55,837 nucleotides of DNA, from contig JAOAHX010000003.1 in assembly GCA_026415035.1 (NCBI GenBank), forward strand, positions 18,690 to 74,526, written 5' to 3'. Of this stretch, positions 16,239 through 29,844 are shown piece by piece. The stretch is from Thermodesulfobacteriota bacterium (GTDB lineage: Bacteria > Desulfobacterota > BSN033 > UBA1163). Under the pieces are notes generated by a model that made no database searches, was not told where the DNA came from, and saw only the letters and a list, made by a program, of their open reading frames with translations. Position numbers and translations under genes: made by a program. Position 1 is the stretch's first letter, and each line of letters begins with the position of its first letter.

Positions 16239-17852
16239 TTGAACAGGGTGGTCCCGATCAGACCCTTTCCGGAGTTGCCGAAGAAAATTCAGGCTCCTTC
16301 CCAGGATCAATTGATCCTCTCCCTCGAAAGAAAGATCAAAGAGCTTACCGTCCTCTATCAGATCAGTCAGCTCATCGGATCGAACTTCGACTGTCAGAAG
16401 GTCTTTCCGGATATCCTCGAGACCTTTCATACCCATCTGGGGATGAGCCGCGGGACGATCACCCTCCTAAACCCCCTCACTCAGGAGTTGGAGATCCGAG
16501 CGGCCCACGGGATGACCGAAGAAGAAATCGGGAGAGGAAAATATTTGGTCGGGGAAGGCATCACGGGAAAAGTCGTAGAAACGGGCGAGCCCATGGTGGT
16601 CCCTCAAATCGGGAAGGAACCGCTTTTTCTGAACCGGACCAAATCGAGGGAGAACCTGACGAAGAGCGATACCTCTTTTATCTGCGTGCCCATAAAGAAT
16701 GGTTCGAACGTTCTGGGTGCGTTAAGCGTGGACCGCCTTTTCAAAGAAGAGATCTCCTTTGAAGAAGACGTTCGACTCCTCTCCATCGTCGCCGCCATGG
16801 TCGCCCAGGGCCTCAAAATCCAACAGATGGTCGAGGAGGAAAAGAAACAGCTCCTGTTTGAAAACACGACCCTGAAGGAAAAATTGAAGGAGAGATATAA
16901 TCTCTTCAATATCCTTGGGACAAGCCAAAAGATGGCGGAAGTGTTTCAAATGATCGAGAAGGTGGCGAACAAGGACGTCACGGTCCTCATCCGAGGGGAG
17001 AGTGGGACCGGGAAGGAACTGGTGGCCAATGCCATCCATTACAACAGTCCCCGGGCCTCAAAGCCCTTCTTAAAATTGAACTGTGCCGCCCTCCCGGGGA
17101 ATCTCATCGAGAGCGAATTGTTCGGACATGAGAAAGGGGCCTTTACGGGAGCCACGGAGCAGAGGATCGGAAAATTTGAAAGGGCCGATGGGGGCACGCT
17201 TTTTCTCGACGAAATCGGAACCCTCCATTTAGAGGCCCAGGCCAAGCTCCTGAGGGTCCTCCAGGAAAAGGAGTTCGAGAGAATTGGCGGAAACCGGACC
17301 TTGCGGGTGGATGTCCGTATCCTCGCGGCCACGAATAAAAATCTGGAAAGGGCCATCGAGGAAGGGACCTTTCGGGAGGATCTCTATTATCGCCTCAGCA
17401 TATTCCCCATCTTCCTCCCTCCTCTCCGGGAGAGGAAAACGGACATCCTTCTTCTGGCCGACTTCTTCATCGACAAATTCAACCAGAAACATAAAAAGAA
17501 GGTTCGGAGAATTTCGACGCAGGCCACAGACCTGCTCATTCAATATCATTGGCCGGGGAATGTCAGAGAGCTCGAAAATTGCATCGAAAGGGCCGTCCTT
17601 CTGTGTACGGACGGCGTGATCCGCCGTGATCACCTACCCCATAGCCTCCAGGGGGGAGAACGATCAAACCCCGTTGCGGCCCTCTCTTTCGAAGATTCCA
17701 TAAAGAACTTTCAAAAGGAGCTGATCATCGATGCCCTCAAAAAATCACGGGGGAATATGGCCCAAGCGGCCAGGCTATTGAAGACGACGGAAAGGGTTAT
17801 CTCCTACAACGTCAAAAAGCTTCGGATTAACCCAAAAGCCTATCGTTCCTGA
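16239..17852 (+). CDS. NifA-like sigma-54-dependent activator (GAF-AAA+-Fis)
   Basis: This protein of about 537 residues has an N-terminal GAF domain (roughly 35-195), an AAA+ domain with [23 protein letters not shown] and [14 protein letters not shown], and a Fis-type HTH ([20 protein letters not shown]) closely resembling NifA tails. No receiver domain is present, so it is not phosphorylated by a kinase like its neighbour. NifA-type GAF domains can take 2-oxoglutarate or PII input; that is family knowledge. I prefer the TTG at 16239, which has AAGGGAGG at good spacing; a TTG at 16194 is in frame but has a poor site. No nif structural gene lies in the window. Its position just before the amt-glnK genes suggests ammonium transport as one target. 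Confidence 0.85.
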   Translation: MNRVVPIRPFPELPKKIQAPSQDQLILSLERKIKELTVLYQISQLIGSNFDCQKVFPDILETFHTHLGMSRGTITLLNPLTQELEIRAAHGMTEEEIGRGKYLVGEGITGKVVETGEPMVVPQIGKEPLFLNRTKSRENLTKSDTSFICVPIKNGSNVLGALSVDRLFKEEISFEEDVRLLSIVAAMVAQGLKIQQMVEEEKKQLLFENTTLKEKLKERYNLFNILGTSQKMAEVFQMIEKVANKDVTVLIRGESGTGKELVANAIHYNSPRASKPFLKLNCAALPGNLIESELFGHEKGAFTGATEQRIGKFERADGGTLFLDEIGTLHLEAQAKLLRVLQEKEFERIGGNRTLRVDVRILAATNKNLERAIEEGTFREDLYYRLSIFPIFLPPLRERKTDILLLADFFIDKFNQKHKKKVRRISTQATDLLIQYHWPGNVRELENCIERAVLLCTDGVIRRDHLPHSLQGGERSNPVAALSFEDSIKNFQKELIIDALKKSRGNMAQAARLLKTTERVISYNVKKLRINPKAYRS

Positions 17853-17882
17853 TCCCACAAAATTGTGGGAATCTCTCTTTTT
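17853..17882 (+). terminator. Terminator-like hairpin after the NifA-like gene
   Basis: TCCCACAA and TTGTGGGA form a perfect 8-bp stem around an AA loop, starting directly after the stop codon. It is followed by a C/T-rich tract with five T. It separates the activator from the secreted protein-amt1 unit. Confidence 0.6.
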
Positions 17883-18008
17883 CCCAACGTAATTGTCATT
17901 TTTTTTCGCCCCCCATCGATCTCCCACTCCCCTCTAACCTTTCATCCCTATTCAAAAAACTTTTGGATTTCACTCCTTGACGTCGATTCGGGGCGAAGGG
18001 GATTGCTT

Positions 18009-18024
18009 TGGCATCCTTCTTGAT
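18009..18024 (+). promoter_or_regulatory. Sigma-54-type promoter before the secreted protein-amt1 genes
   Basis: TGGCATCCTTCTTGAT has the -24 GG and a -12 TTG with 10 bases between GG and GA; the usual GC at -12 is GA here, so the match is imperfect. The predicted start near 18035 leaves a short leader that still includes AAGGAGG before the ATG at 18052. Confidence 0.5.
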
Positions 18025-18051
18025 CCTATCGGGGAAAAAAAGGAGGCTAAG

Positions 18052-18837
18052 ATGAAAAAGACAAATCTCTTGGCATTTCCCCTTTTCGGTCTATTCCTGG
18101 TCAACGGCATGGCCTTTGGGACCCCCACCACAACCCATTGGACTCCCGCGACAACCGACATCCAGCCTTTTGGAGTGCTCCACTTGGGCGTCGATAACTA
18201 TTTCACGGTCTTCCAGAGAGCTCGAGACGGGGGAAGCGCTTTTGGAACGGACATCGGGTTGACGATCGGCGTTCTCCCCTTCGAAAAACTTCAGTTGGAG
18301 GTGGGGATCGATTACATAGAACCCACGGATCACCCTGTCTCCTTCAATGCCAAGTTAGGAACCCCCGAGAATGCCCTCTTTTCCGGGGCGCCCGCCCTCA
18401 ACCTCGGGATCTTCAATGTGGGCACCAAGAAAGACGTGACCAACCAGAATATTGTATTTGGAATGGTAGGAAAAACGATTCCCATTCTTGGGGCAAGGCT
18501 ATTTGCAGGCCCTTATATAGGAAACGGGAAAGTCTTGGTTGACAAAAATGGGAAGAGGGAAAACAAAGGGTTTATGATCGGGCTGGACCGTGGTTTCTTC
18601 CCCGCTAAGGATAAGGAAGGAAATGAATATAAGAAGCTTGTCCTGGTTGCGGATTACGCATCCGGAAAGAATGCGATCGGAGGCGGTGGCGTGGGCCTGA
18701 TCTATTACTTCACTCCCAACATCAGCCTCCTCACCGGACCCGTGTGGTTCAACGAAAAGGAGATCAACGGAAAATGGAAGTGGACGATTCAGTTCGACGT
18801 CAATCTCCCACCGGTCAATCAGTGGTTCAAGAAATAA
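18052..18837 (+). CDS. Secreted, probably outer-membrane beta-barrel protein linked to amt1
   Basis: This 261-residue protein has a clear signal peptide (MKKTNLLAFPLFGLFLVNGMAFG), so it is exported. The mature part is rich in alternating hydrophobic/polar strands with Gly and aromatics (FGVLHLGVDNYFTVF, LQLEVGIDYIEP, GVGLIYYFTPNISLL), as in a small outer-membrane barrel. It lacks a C-terminal Phe, ending in NQWFKK, so barrel assignment is tentative. I do not recognise a named family. It directly precedes amt1 and glnK1 with a 39-base gap and shares their proposed sigma-54 promoter. The likely role is therefore envelope passage or sensing of ammonium or another nitrogen source, which is inference from context. 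The start at 18052 is fixed by AAGGAGG and the signal peptide. Confidence 0.65.
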   Translation: MKKTNLLAFPLFGLFLVNGMAFGTPTTTHWTPATTDIQPFGVLHLGVDNYFTVFQRARDGGSAFGTDIGLTIGVLPFEKLQLEVGIDYIEPTDHPVSFNAKLGTPENALFSGAPALNLGIFNVGTKKDVTNQNIVFGMVGKTIPILGARLFAGPYIGNGKVLVDKNGKRENKGFMIGLDRGFFPAKDKEGNEYKKLVLVADYASGKNAIGGGGVGLIYYFTPNISLLTGPVWFNEKEINGKWKWTIQFDVNLPPVNQWFKK

Positions 18838-18876
18838 GAAATCTCCCGACATCTTCTTTCGTCAAGGAGGCTCTAA

Positions 18877-20229
18877 ATGAAAAGATTCAACTTCCTCATC
18901 CTGGTTTCCTTAATCGCCGCCATTCTGTGGCCCGATCTTGTGGGGGCAGAGGAAAAAGCGGCGCCTGATTTGAAGGTGGTCGCGGACACGCTTTGGGTCC
19001 TGATCGCGGCCGCCTTGGTCTTTTTCATGAACACCGGTTTCGCCACGGTCGAGTCTGGCCTCTGCCGGGCAAAAAACACGGTCAACATCCTATCGAAGAA
19101 TGTGATCGTCTTCTGCGTCACAAGTCTGGCCTTTTGGGCGGTCGGGTTCGGTCTTATGTTCGGCGACGGCCATCCTCTGGTCGGCCTAAAGGGTTTCTTT
19201 CTCATTGGGGCCGATAACAGTCCGGCCACGGGAGAGGCCTATCGAGGGGTCTTCTCCTCGCTCAATTGGACCGGGGTGCCCCTTTTGGCCAAATTCTTTT
19301 TTCAACTGGTCTTTGCCGGAACCGCGGCCACCATCGTTTCCGGAGCGGTGGCGGAGAGGATTAAGTATTTCTCCTTCTTCGTCTTCTCCTTTCTCATGGG
19401 GGCCTTGATCTACCCCATCCAAGGCCACTGGATCTGGGGGGGCGGATGGCTCTCTCAGCTGGGATTCAAGGATTTTGCCGGCTCGACCGTCGTCCACAGC
19501 ATCGGAGGCTGGTCTGCCCTTGTCGGGGCCGCCCTTCTCGGCCCACGGTTGGGGAAATTCGGACCCGACGGAAAGGTGAATCCCATCCCCGGTCACAATC
19601 TCGGTATGGCCACCCTGGGGATGTTCATCCTCTGGCTCGGATGGTTCGGATTCAACGGGGGAAGCACCATGGCGGCGGATCCCAAACCCATCTCTCTGAT
19701 CATCCTCAACACCAATATGGCCGCCGCTGCCGGGGGCATTGCCGCCACCTTCGTCTCCTACCTGGCGATCGGAAAACCTGACCTCAGCATGCTCCTGAAC
19801 GGAGTGCTGGCAGGCCTGGTGGGGATCACGGCCGGCGCCGATGGCGCAACCGTCTTCGGTTCCATCGTCATCGGGTTCGTCTCGGGGATTCTCGTGGTCT
19901 TCAGTGTCCTCTTCTTTGACCGGATAAAGGTGGATGACCCGGTGGGCGCTATCTCCGTCCACATGGTCAACGGCGTGTGGGGAACCCTCGCGGTCGGTTT
20001 GTTCCACTCTGAGGCAGGCCTTCTCTACGGCGGGGGACCGAAACAGCTCCTCATCCAGATCGTGGGAATCCTTTCCGTGGCTGCCTTCAGCGTTCTGGCT
20101 AACCTCCTGGTCTGGAAGATCATCAAGGGGGTTATGGGTCTCAGAGTTTCCGAGGAAGAAGAGATGGAGGGACTGGACATCGGCGAACACGGGATGGAAG
20201 CCTATCCTGACTTTTCATCGAGAGCATAG
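18877..20229 (+). CDS. amt: Ammonium transporter Amt (with signal peptide)
   Basis: This 450-residue membrane protein is an Amt/Rh channel. A cleavable signal peptide (residues 1-24, ending LVGAEE) is followed by eleven predicted membrane helices. Conserved pore features are visible: the first pore His in [15 protein letters not shown], the second in [13 protein letters not shown], and [12 protein letters not shown]. The cytoplasmic tail ([19 protein letters not shown]) resembles other Amt tails that contact GlnK. It is followed 27 bases later by a PII gene, the classic amtB-glnK pairing in which GlnK blocks the pore when nitrogen is plentiful. AAGGAGG precedes the ATG. It differs clearly from the second Amt in this window, which lacks a signal peptide. 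Confidence 0.96.
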   Translation: MKRFNFLILVSLIAAILWPDLVGAEEKAAPDLKVVADTLWVLIAAALVFFMNTGFATVESGLCRAKNTVNILSKNVIVFCVTSLAFWAVGFGLMFGDGHPLVGLKGFFLIGADNSPATGEAYRGVFSSLNWTGVPLLAKFFFQLVFAGTAATIVSGAVAERIKYFSFFVFSFLMGALIYPIQGHWIWGGGWLSQLGFKDFAGSTVVHSIGGWSALVGAALLGPRLGKFGPDGKVNPIPGHNLGMATLGMFILWLGWFGFNGGSTMAADPKPISLIILNTNMAAAAGGIAATFVSYLAIGKPDLSMLLNGVLAGLVGITAGADGATVFGSIVIGFVSGILVVFSVLFFDRIKVDDPVGAISVHMVNGVWGTLAVGLFHSEAGLLYGGGPKQLLIQIVGILSVAAFSVLANLLVWKIIKGVMGLRVSEEEEMEGLDIGEHGMEAYPDFSSRA

Positions 20230-20595
<366 letters not shown>

Positions 20596-20771
20596 AGTCG
20601 TCTTAGGGAATCAAGGGATGAGGAGGTGTTTAATTTCCAACAGCCTGATCAAATTCCAACGAGAAGACTCCCATAAGAGGCCTCGCAGGATTCTGCCCTC
20701 CCGAATTTCTCTTCTAACAACTCTTCAAAAATCTTGATCAAAACGTCCTTCGATCGGGTGGCTCCCCGCTC

Positions 20772-20787
20772 TGGCATAGCGATTGCT
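20772..20787 (+). promoter_or_regulatory. Sigma-54-type promoter before the amidotransferase gene
   Basis: TGGCATAGCGATTGCT matches the -24/-12 consensus well: TGGCA, correct spacing, TTGCT. The expected start at about 20798 lies two bases before the ATG at 20800, so the transcript would be practically leaderless, and no ribosome site is visible upstream of that ATG. Confidence 0.6.
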
Positions 20788-20799
20788 GATCTTTCTTGC

Positions 20800-21537
20800 A
20801 TGAAGGTCTTGATCCTCAAGCACGTCAACACCGAAGGACCGGGCCTGATCGAAGACTTCCTCATCCAACAAGGAGCCCCTTATCACATCATCGACCTCTC
20901 CCTATCCCCATACCTTCCAAAGCCCGATGCATTTTCTCACATCGTCATCCTCGGCGGCCCCATGAACGTCTATGAGGAGGACCGATATCCTTTCCTGAAA
21001 ATGGAGGACCTCTTTTTGAAAGAGGCGATCCAGAGGGGAAGGACGATCCTGGGTATATGCTTGGGGGCCCAGTTGATTGCGAAGGCCTTGGGGGCCAGGG
21101 TCTACAGAGCCCCCCTCAAAGAGATGGGATGGGATCAGGTGGTGTTGACCGAAGAGGGTCGAAAGGATCCCCTCTTCTCCGGCTTCCCGAAAAGATTCTC
21201 CGTATTTCAGTGGCACGAGGACACCTTCGACCTCCCGAATCAGGCGAAGTTGCTCGCCACCTCGGCCTTCGTATCCCATCAGGCCTTCCGATATGGAGAC
21301 GAGATCTACGGCCTCCAGTTTCATCTCGAGATGACTGAAGAGATGATCCGGGCGTGGGTGGAGGAAGATGAGGAAATAAGGGAGAGGAGAACGAATATTC
21401 TATTGCAGACGGAAAACGAGATGGAAGGATACCGAAAAAGGAGCATGAAATTCCTGAAACGTCTCTTTTACCAAAAGGTGCCCAAGGATCTCAGACCCCG
21501 AAGCAGGGGCAGGGTCGATTCGGAGAAAAGGAGGTAG
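20800..21537 (+). CDS. Class I glutamine amidotransferase (GuaA-N-like), stand-alone
   Basis: This 245-residue protein has a complete class I amidotransferase fold: VILGGPMNVYEED, the nucleophile elbow GICLGAQLIAKALG with the catalytic Cys, and LQFHLEMTEE with the His and Glu of the triad. It belongs to the GMP-synthase-like stand-alone group whose members hydrolyse or transfer from glutamine or gamma-glutamyl compounds. No synthetase partner is present. The C-terminal 50 residues are a charged, Arg/Lys-rich tail unlike the core family. It sits between the amt1-glnK1 and amt2-glnK2 pairs and ends four bases before amt2, so translation is probably coupled. I infer a role in releasing ammonia from glutamine or a glutamyl amide under nitrogen control, not proven. 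The start at MKVLILKH fits family N-termini. Confidence 0.82.
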   Translation: MKVLILKHVNTEGPGLIEDFLIQQGAPYHIIDLSLSPYLPKPDAFSHIVILGGPMNVYEEDRYPFLKMEDLFLKEAIQRGRTILGICLGAQLIAKALGARVYRAPLKEMGWDQVVLTEEGRKDPLFSGFPKRFSVFQWHEDTFDLPNQAKLLATSAFVSHQAFRYGDEIYGLQFHLEMTEEMIRAWVEEDEEIRERRTNILLQTENEMEGYRKRSMKFLKRLFYQKVPKDLRPRSRGRVDSEKRR

Positions 21538-21540
21538 GAG

Positions 21541-25671
<4,131 letters not shown>

Positions 25672-25697
25672 GGCCTCCTCTCCCCGCCCTCGTGGCT

Positions 25698-27863
25698 CTA
25701 TCTCTTCCATCGAAGATCGAACCGATCGAGGTTCATCACCTTGTTCCAGGCCTCGACGAAATCCCTCACAAACTTCTCTTTCCCGTCGGAAGCCCCATAG
25801 ACCTCGGCCACGCTCCGAAGCTCTCCGTGATGCCCGAAGATCAGGTCGACCCTCGTGGCCGTCCACGTGGGGGCCCCTGTCTTCCGGTCACGGCCCTGAA
25901 AGAGGTAGGCCTCCCCATCCATGGGCTGCCACTCCGTCCTCATATCGAGGAGGTTGACGAAGAAGTCGTTGCTGAGGACTCCGGGAGTCTTCGTGAAGAC
26001 GCCATGGGGCGAGAACTTATAGGTAGCCCCTAACGCCCTCAAACCCCCGACGAGGACGACCAGCTCCGGCACCGTCAGCCGCAGAAGCTGGGCCTTGTCC
26101 ACAAGAAGATATTCGGGGTTGGGGGTCTTGGGATCTTTGATATAGTTCCTGAAGCCGTCGGCCACAGGCTCCATGGCCGCATAGAAGAGGGTATCGGTCT
26201 GCTCTTGGAGCGCATCGACCCTCCCCGGCGTAAAAGGCACGGTCACATTCATCCCGGCCTTTTTTGCGGCGGCTTCGATCGCGGCGCATCCCCCCAGGAC
26301 GATGAGGTCGGCGAGGGAGACCCTCTTTCCGTCCTTCTGTCCGGAGTTGAACTCGTTCTGGATCGTTTGGTAGGTGCTCAGGACCTTGGCCAGATCTTCA
26401 GGATGGTTGACCTCCCAGTCCTTCTGCGGAGCCAGGCGAATTCGTGCGCCATTGGCTCCTCCCCTTCGGTCCGAATCGCGATAGGTCGAGGCTGAGGACC
26501 AGGCGGTATAGACGAGCTGGGCGATGCTCAGGCCGGAGGCGAGGACCCTCTCCTTCAACTTCCTGATGTCTTCCTCGTCTATCAGTCGATAATCCCTCTT
26601 GGGCAGGGGATCTTGCCAGACAAAGACCTCTTCCGGCACCTCGGGGCCGAAGTAGCACTCCCGGGGACCCAGATCCCGATGGACCAGTTTGAACCAGGCC
26701 TTGGCAAAAGCGGCTTCGAACTCTTTGGGATTTTCGAGAAATCGCCTTGCGATCTTCGCATACTCCGGATCGAATCGGAAGGCCAGATCCGCGGTCAGCA
26801 TCATGGGAGGATGCTTCTTGTTGGGATCGTGGGCATCCGGAACGATGGCGGGCGCGTTCTTGGCGACCCACTGATTCTTTCCAGCGGGGCTCTTCGTCAA
26901 CTCCCATTCAAAATTGAAAAGGAACTGGAGGTAGGCGATCCCGAATTTCGTGGGCGTGGAGGACCAAACGAGTTCGAACCCGGAGGTGTAGGTATCGGGT
27001 CCTTTTCCCGTCTTATAGGTATTCTTCCAGCCGAGCCCCTGCTGTTCCACGGGAGAGGAGTCGGGATCAGGGCCCACGTAGGTTTCGGGGCAGGCCCCGT
27101 GGCATTTCCCGAAGGCATGGCCTCCAGCGACCAGGGCGACGGTCTCCTCGTCGCTCATCCCCATCCGGTTGAAGGCCACACGGATCTGCTTGGCCGAGGC
27201 CACCGGATCGGGATTTCCCTCAGGCCCCTCGGGGTTCACGTAGATGAGCCCCATCTCCGTTGCAGCAAAGGGTTTCTCAAGCTCCCCTTCTCTGAACCGT
27301 CCCTTTCCGGAGAGCATCTCGATCTCCGGGCCCCAGTCCGGGCTTTCGTCCGGCTCCCAGATATCCTCCCTCCCGCCTGCGAAGCCGATGGTATGCACGC
27401 CCATATGCTCCAGGGCCACATTGCCGGCCAGGATGATGAGATCGGCCCAGGAGAGCTTACGTCCGTATTTCTGCTTGATGGGCCAGAGGAGCCGGATCGC
27501 CTTGTCCAGGCTCATATTGTCTGGCCAATCTCCTCTGGGAGGAAAGCGGAGGTCGCCGGTTCGCGCCCCTCCCCGGCCGTCGAAGATCCGGTAACTTCCC
27601 GCACTGTGCCAGGCCATCCGGATGAACAGGGGGCCGTAGTGGCCGAAATCGGCAGGCCACCAGTCCTGGGAGGTGGTCATCAGGGCCTTCAGGTCTTCCT
27701 TCACCTCCGAAAGGTTCAACGTTTCGAACTCCTTCACATAGTCGTAATCGGGCCCGTAGGGGTTGGCATGGGAACAATTCTGCCTCAGCATCTTCAGGTT
27801 GAGCCGGTTCGGCCACCAGTCGGTGATCCATCGCTTCTTTCCTCCTTGGTCCTTCTGTTCCAT
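25698..27863 (-). CDS. katG: Catalase-peroxidase KatG
   Basis: This 721-residue enzyme detoxifies hydrogen peroxide in the cytoplasm and has a peroxidase side activity. The distal triad Arg-Trp-His is visible in [13 protein letters not shown] and the proximal haem His in [12 protein letters not shown]. Trp, Tyr ([10 protein letters not shown]) and Met (NRMGMSDEE) of the characteristic covalent adduct are all present. The second, haem-free copy domain follows, and the protein ends in DRFDLRWKR as in the family. No signal peptide is seen. I prefer the ATG at 27863, five bases after an AGGAGG. It faces a PerR/Fur-type gene across a 141-base divergent region. KatG and a peroxide regulator suit an anaerobe exposed to occasional oxygen. 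Confidence 0.97.
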   Translation of the reverse strand: MEQKDQGGKKRWITDWWPNRLNLKMLRQNCSHANPYGPDYDYVKEFETLNLSEVKEDLKALMTTSQDWWPADFGHYGPLFIRMAWHSAGSYRIFDGRGGARTGDLRFPPRGDWPDNMSLDKAIRLLWPIKQKYGRKLSWADLIILAGNVALEHMGVHTIGFAGGREDIWEPDESPDWGPEIEMLSGKGRFREGELEKPFAATEMGLIYVNPEGPEGNPDPVASAKQIRVAFNRMGMSDEETVALVAGGHAFGKCHGACPETYVGPDPDSSPVEQQGLGWKNTYKTGKGPDTYTSGFELVWSSTPTKFGIAYLQFLFNFEWELTKSPAGKNQWVAKNAPAIVPDAHDPNKKHPPMMLTADLAFRFDPEYAKIARRFLENPKEFEAAFAKAWFKLVHRDLGPRECYFGPEVPEEVFVWQDPLPKRDYRLIDEEDIRKLKERVLASGLSIAQLVYTAWSSASTYRDSDRRGGANGARIRLAPQKDWEVNHPEDLAKVLSTYQTIQNEFNSGQKDGKRVSLADLIVLGGCAAIEAAAKKAGMNVTVPFTPGRVDALQEQTDTLFYAAMEPVADGFRNYIKDPKTPNPEYLLVDKAQLLRLTVPELVVLVGGLRALGATYKFSPHGVFTKTPGVLSNDFFVNLLDMRTEWQPMDGEAYLFQGRDRKTGAPTWTATRVDLIFGHHGELRSVAEVYGASDGKEKFVRDFVEAWNKVMNLDRFDLRWKR

Positions 27864-27887
27864 AGGCACCTCCTCGATTGACTTTCA

Positions 27888-27926
27888 GGCAAGCCGCCCT
27901 TCCCCTAACATATCAAATGGCTTGCC
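27888..27926. repeat. Inverted repeat around the katG start of transcription
   Basis: GGCAAGCC (27888-27895) and GGCTTGCC (27919-27926) are perfect 8-base inverted arms 23 bases apart. One arm lies inside the spacer of the proposed katG promoter, the other in the leader. This could be an operator or a leader stem. It does not resemble the AT-rich PerR box. Confidence 0.35.
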
Positions 27927-27935
27927 CCCTTTCAA
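27907..27935 (-). promoter_or_regulatory. Promoter of katG
   Basis: On the minus strand TTGAAA (plus 27930-27935) and TATGTT (plus 27907-27912) are 17 bases apart. Transcription would start close to 27900, about 37 bases before the katG ATG. Confidence 0.55.
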
Positions 27936-28004
27936 GGAAAATGTTAAGATGAAATTGCGGATTCGACCTAAATAGGATTAATTACTTTTTAGGAATTTAA
28001 CCCA

Positions 28005-28460
28005 GTGACGGGCCGGGTGTCAAGGGTGGGGCGGAATTTAGATGATTTCATCGAGGCGTGCAAGGCCTTTGGGCTAAAGATCACCCCCCAGAGGATTGCC
28101 ATTTACGAAGAGGTCCTGAAGGCCACCGACCACCCCTCGGCGGAAGGGATCTATCGGATCCTCAAGCCCTCCCATCCGAATCTCTCCTTCGACACCGTCA
28201 ACCGGACCCTCCTCACCTTTGCGGAGATGGGATTGATCCAGATCGTGGAGGGCTCCGGAGATGTCCGGAGGTTCGATCCCAACATCGAACAGCATCATCA
28301 TCTCCGGTGCCTCGGATGCGGCTCCATCACCGACTTCTACGACCGAACGTTGGACCACCTAAAAATCCCCAAGGCGATTCGCGAGACCTTCTCCGTCAAG
28401 AAGGTCCGCGTCGTGATCGAAGGGACCTGCCACCGCTGCCGCCGGATAACCTGCCAGTAG
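28005..28460 (+). CDS. Fur-family peroxide regulator, PerR-like
   Basis: This 151-residue protein is a Fur-family repressor. The winged helix occupies residues 12-90 (LKITPQRIAIYEEVLKA, FDTVNRTLLTFAEMGL). The regulatory metal site shows in HHHLRCLGCGSI, and the structural zinc site in CLGCG together with CHRCRRITC at the end. An Asp at the metal loop (RFDPN) matches PerR-type oxidation-sensitive regulators rather than ferric Fur. Its divergent position beside katG points strongly to peroxide control of that gene. The GTG at 28005 with AGGA ten bases upstream is the first possible start; nearby GTG codons at 28017 and 28026 are alternatives, so the N-terminus is uncertain. The intergenic region has AT-rich sequence near 27977-27999 where a PerR box could lie. 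Confidence 0.88.
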   Translation: MTGRVSRVGRNLDDFIEACKAFGLKITPQRIAIYEEVLKATDHPSAEGIYRILKPSHPNLSFDTVNRTLLTFAEMGLIQIVEGSGDVRRFDPNIEQHHHLRCLGCGSITDFYDRTLDHLKIPKAIRETFSVKKVRVVIEGTCHRCRRITCQ

Positions 28461-28582
28461 GAATTTCAACCTCCAATCCCTCGAAGATCCTTTGGTCCCA
28501 CTTTTAAAAAGTTCTTAATCACCCAAACCCCATGGGGGAGGCTTCATTGTTAACGGCCTTTGGATTATGTTAGGATTTTTTC

Positions 28583-29800
28583 ATGGCCGTGGAGGATCTC
28601 TCAAAGCTCAGGATCGAAAAGTCGAAGGCCATCCTCAGGCCCAGGGGGCGGAGAAGGATCTTCCTCTGGGGATTTCTGGCCCTGCTTTTGATCGCCGCAG
28701 GTGTCCTCTATCAGAGGGGAATCCTCTCCCCTGCCGTGGAGGTCCGGATCGCAACGGTCTCGCAGCTCTACCCCTCTCAGACCCTCACCGTCCTCAATGG
28801 GAGCGGTTATGTCGTCCCCCAGCGAAAATCGGCCCTGGCCTCCAAGGTGACGGGCCGTCTCGTCTGGCTCGGCGTCAAAGAAGGGGATCGGGTCAAGGAA
28901 GGCCAAATCATCGCCCGCCTCGAGAGCGAGGACGTGGCAGCCGCCAAGGAACAGGCAGAGGCCAACGTGAATGCCGCTCGTTTCAATGCGGAGCTGGCCA
29001 AGGCTGAACTCCGGGAGGCGACCCTTCAATTGGACCGAAACAGGGCCCTCCTCGAAAAGGGGGTGATCGCAAGGGCCACCTACGATACCGCCCTCGCCCG
29101 ATACGAGAAGGCCGTGGCCTCTGTGGAGGCCTCCGAGGCCAATCTCCGGGCGAGTCTTGCGGCCCTCGAAGTCGCCAAGATCAATCTCGAATATTCGTTG
29201 ATCCGGGCTCCCTTCGATGGCATCGTCCTCACCAAAAATGCGGATGTGGGAGATATCGTCACGCCCATCGGTGCGGCCGCCAATGCCAAATCGGCCGTCA
29301 TCACGATTGCGGATATGAACTCCCTTCAGGTGGAGGCCGACGTCTCCGAGTCGAATCTCAACAAGATCAGGGTCGGTCAGCCCTGCGAGATTCAGCTCGA
29401 TGCGCTCCCAGGGGAGCGTCTCCGTGGGGTCCTCCATACCATCGTTCCCACCGCGGATCGAACCAAAGCGACCGTCATGGTCAAAGTCCGCTTTGTCGAT
29501 CGAGATGCCCGGGTGCTACCGGAGATGAGTGCCAAGGTGGCCTTTCTCTCCCGTCCCCCCAGCCGAGAAGAACAGAGACCCCGAATCGCCATCCCTCCTT
29601 CCTCCATCGTCAACCGGAAAGGAGGGGAGCGCGTTTTTCTCGTCAAGGAGGAAAGGGCGATGGAGGTCCCGGTGAGGCTCGGCGATAAAATCGGCGACAT
29701 GGTGGAGGTCCTCGATGGGATCAAGGTCGGAGACCAGATCGTCCTCCATCCCCCTGACCGCTTAAAGAACGGCATGAAGGTGAAAGCCGCGGAGAAATAA
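28583..29800 (+). CDS. Efflux adaptor (HlyD/MacA-type membrane fusion protein)
   Basis: This 405-residue protein has a short cytoplasmic N-terminus, one membrane anchor (residues 26-45, FLWGFLALLLIAAG) and a periplasmic part. It shows the split lipoyl domain (VTGRLVWLGVKEGDRVKEGQ and LEYSLIRAPFDGIVL) around a coiled-coil hairpin (about 115-190), then beta-barrel and membrane-proximal domains. This is the layout of MacA-like adaptors that link an inner-membrane ABC exporter to an outer-membrane channel. The next three genes encode the matching ATPase and two FtsX-type permeases. No TolC gene is in the window. AGGA lies eight bases before the ATG. The exported substrate is not evident. Confidence 0.9.
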   Translation: MAVEDLSKLRIEKSKAILRPRGRRRIFLWGFLALLLIAAGVLYQRGILSPAVEVRIATVSQLYPSQTLTVLNGSGYVVPQRKSALASKVTGRLVWLGVKEGDRVKEGQIIARLESEDVAAAKEQAEANVNAARFNAELAKAELREATLQLDRNRALLEKGVIARATYDTALARYEKAVASVEASEANLRASLAALEVAKINLEYSLIRAPFDGIVLTKNADVGDIVTPIGAAANAKSAVITIADMNSLQVEADVSESNLNKIRVGQPCEIQLDALPGERLRGVLHTIVPTADRTKATVMVKVRFVDRDARVLPEMSAKVAFLSRPPSREEQRPRIAIPPSSIVNRKGGERVFLVKEERAMEVPVRLGDKIGDMVEVLDGIKVGDQIVLHPPDRLKNGMKVKAAEK

Positions 29801-29844
29801 AGGGGGATGGCGTTTGGAATTCGGTGACAGGAGATTGTTATCTC

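Noticed and set aside
16239-17852. Evidence for nitrogen fixation in this organism
   Set aside because: A NifA-like activator alone is not enough; no nif structural or assembly gene lies in the window.
20734-20799. Longer N-terminus for the class I amidotransferase
   Set aside because: The extra 22 residues are unlike any family member, lack a ribosome site and cover the sigma-54 promoter.
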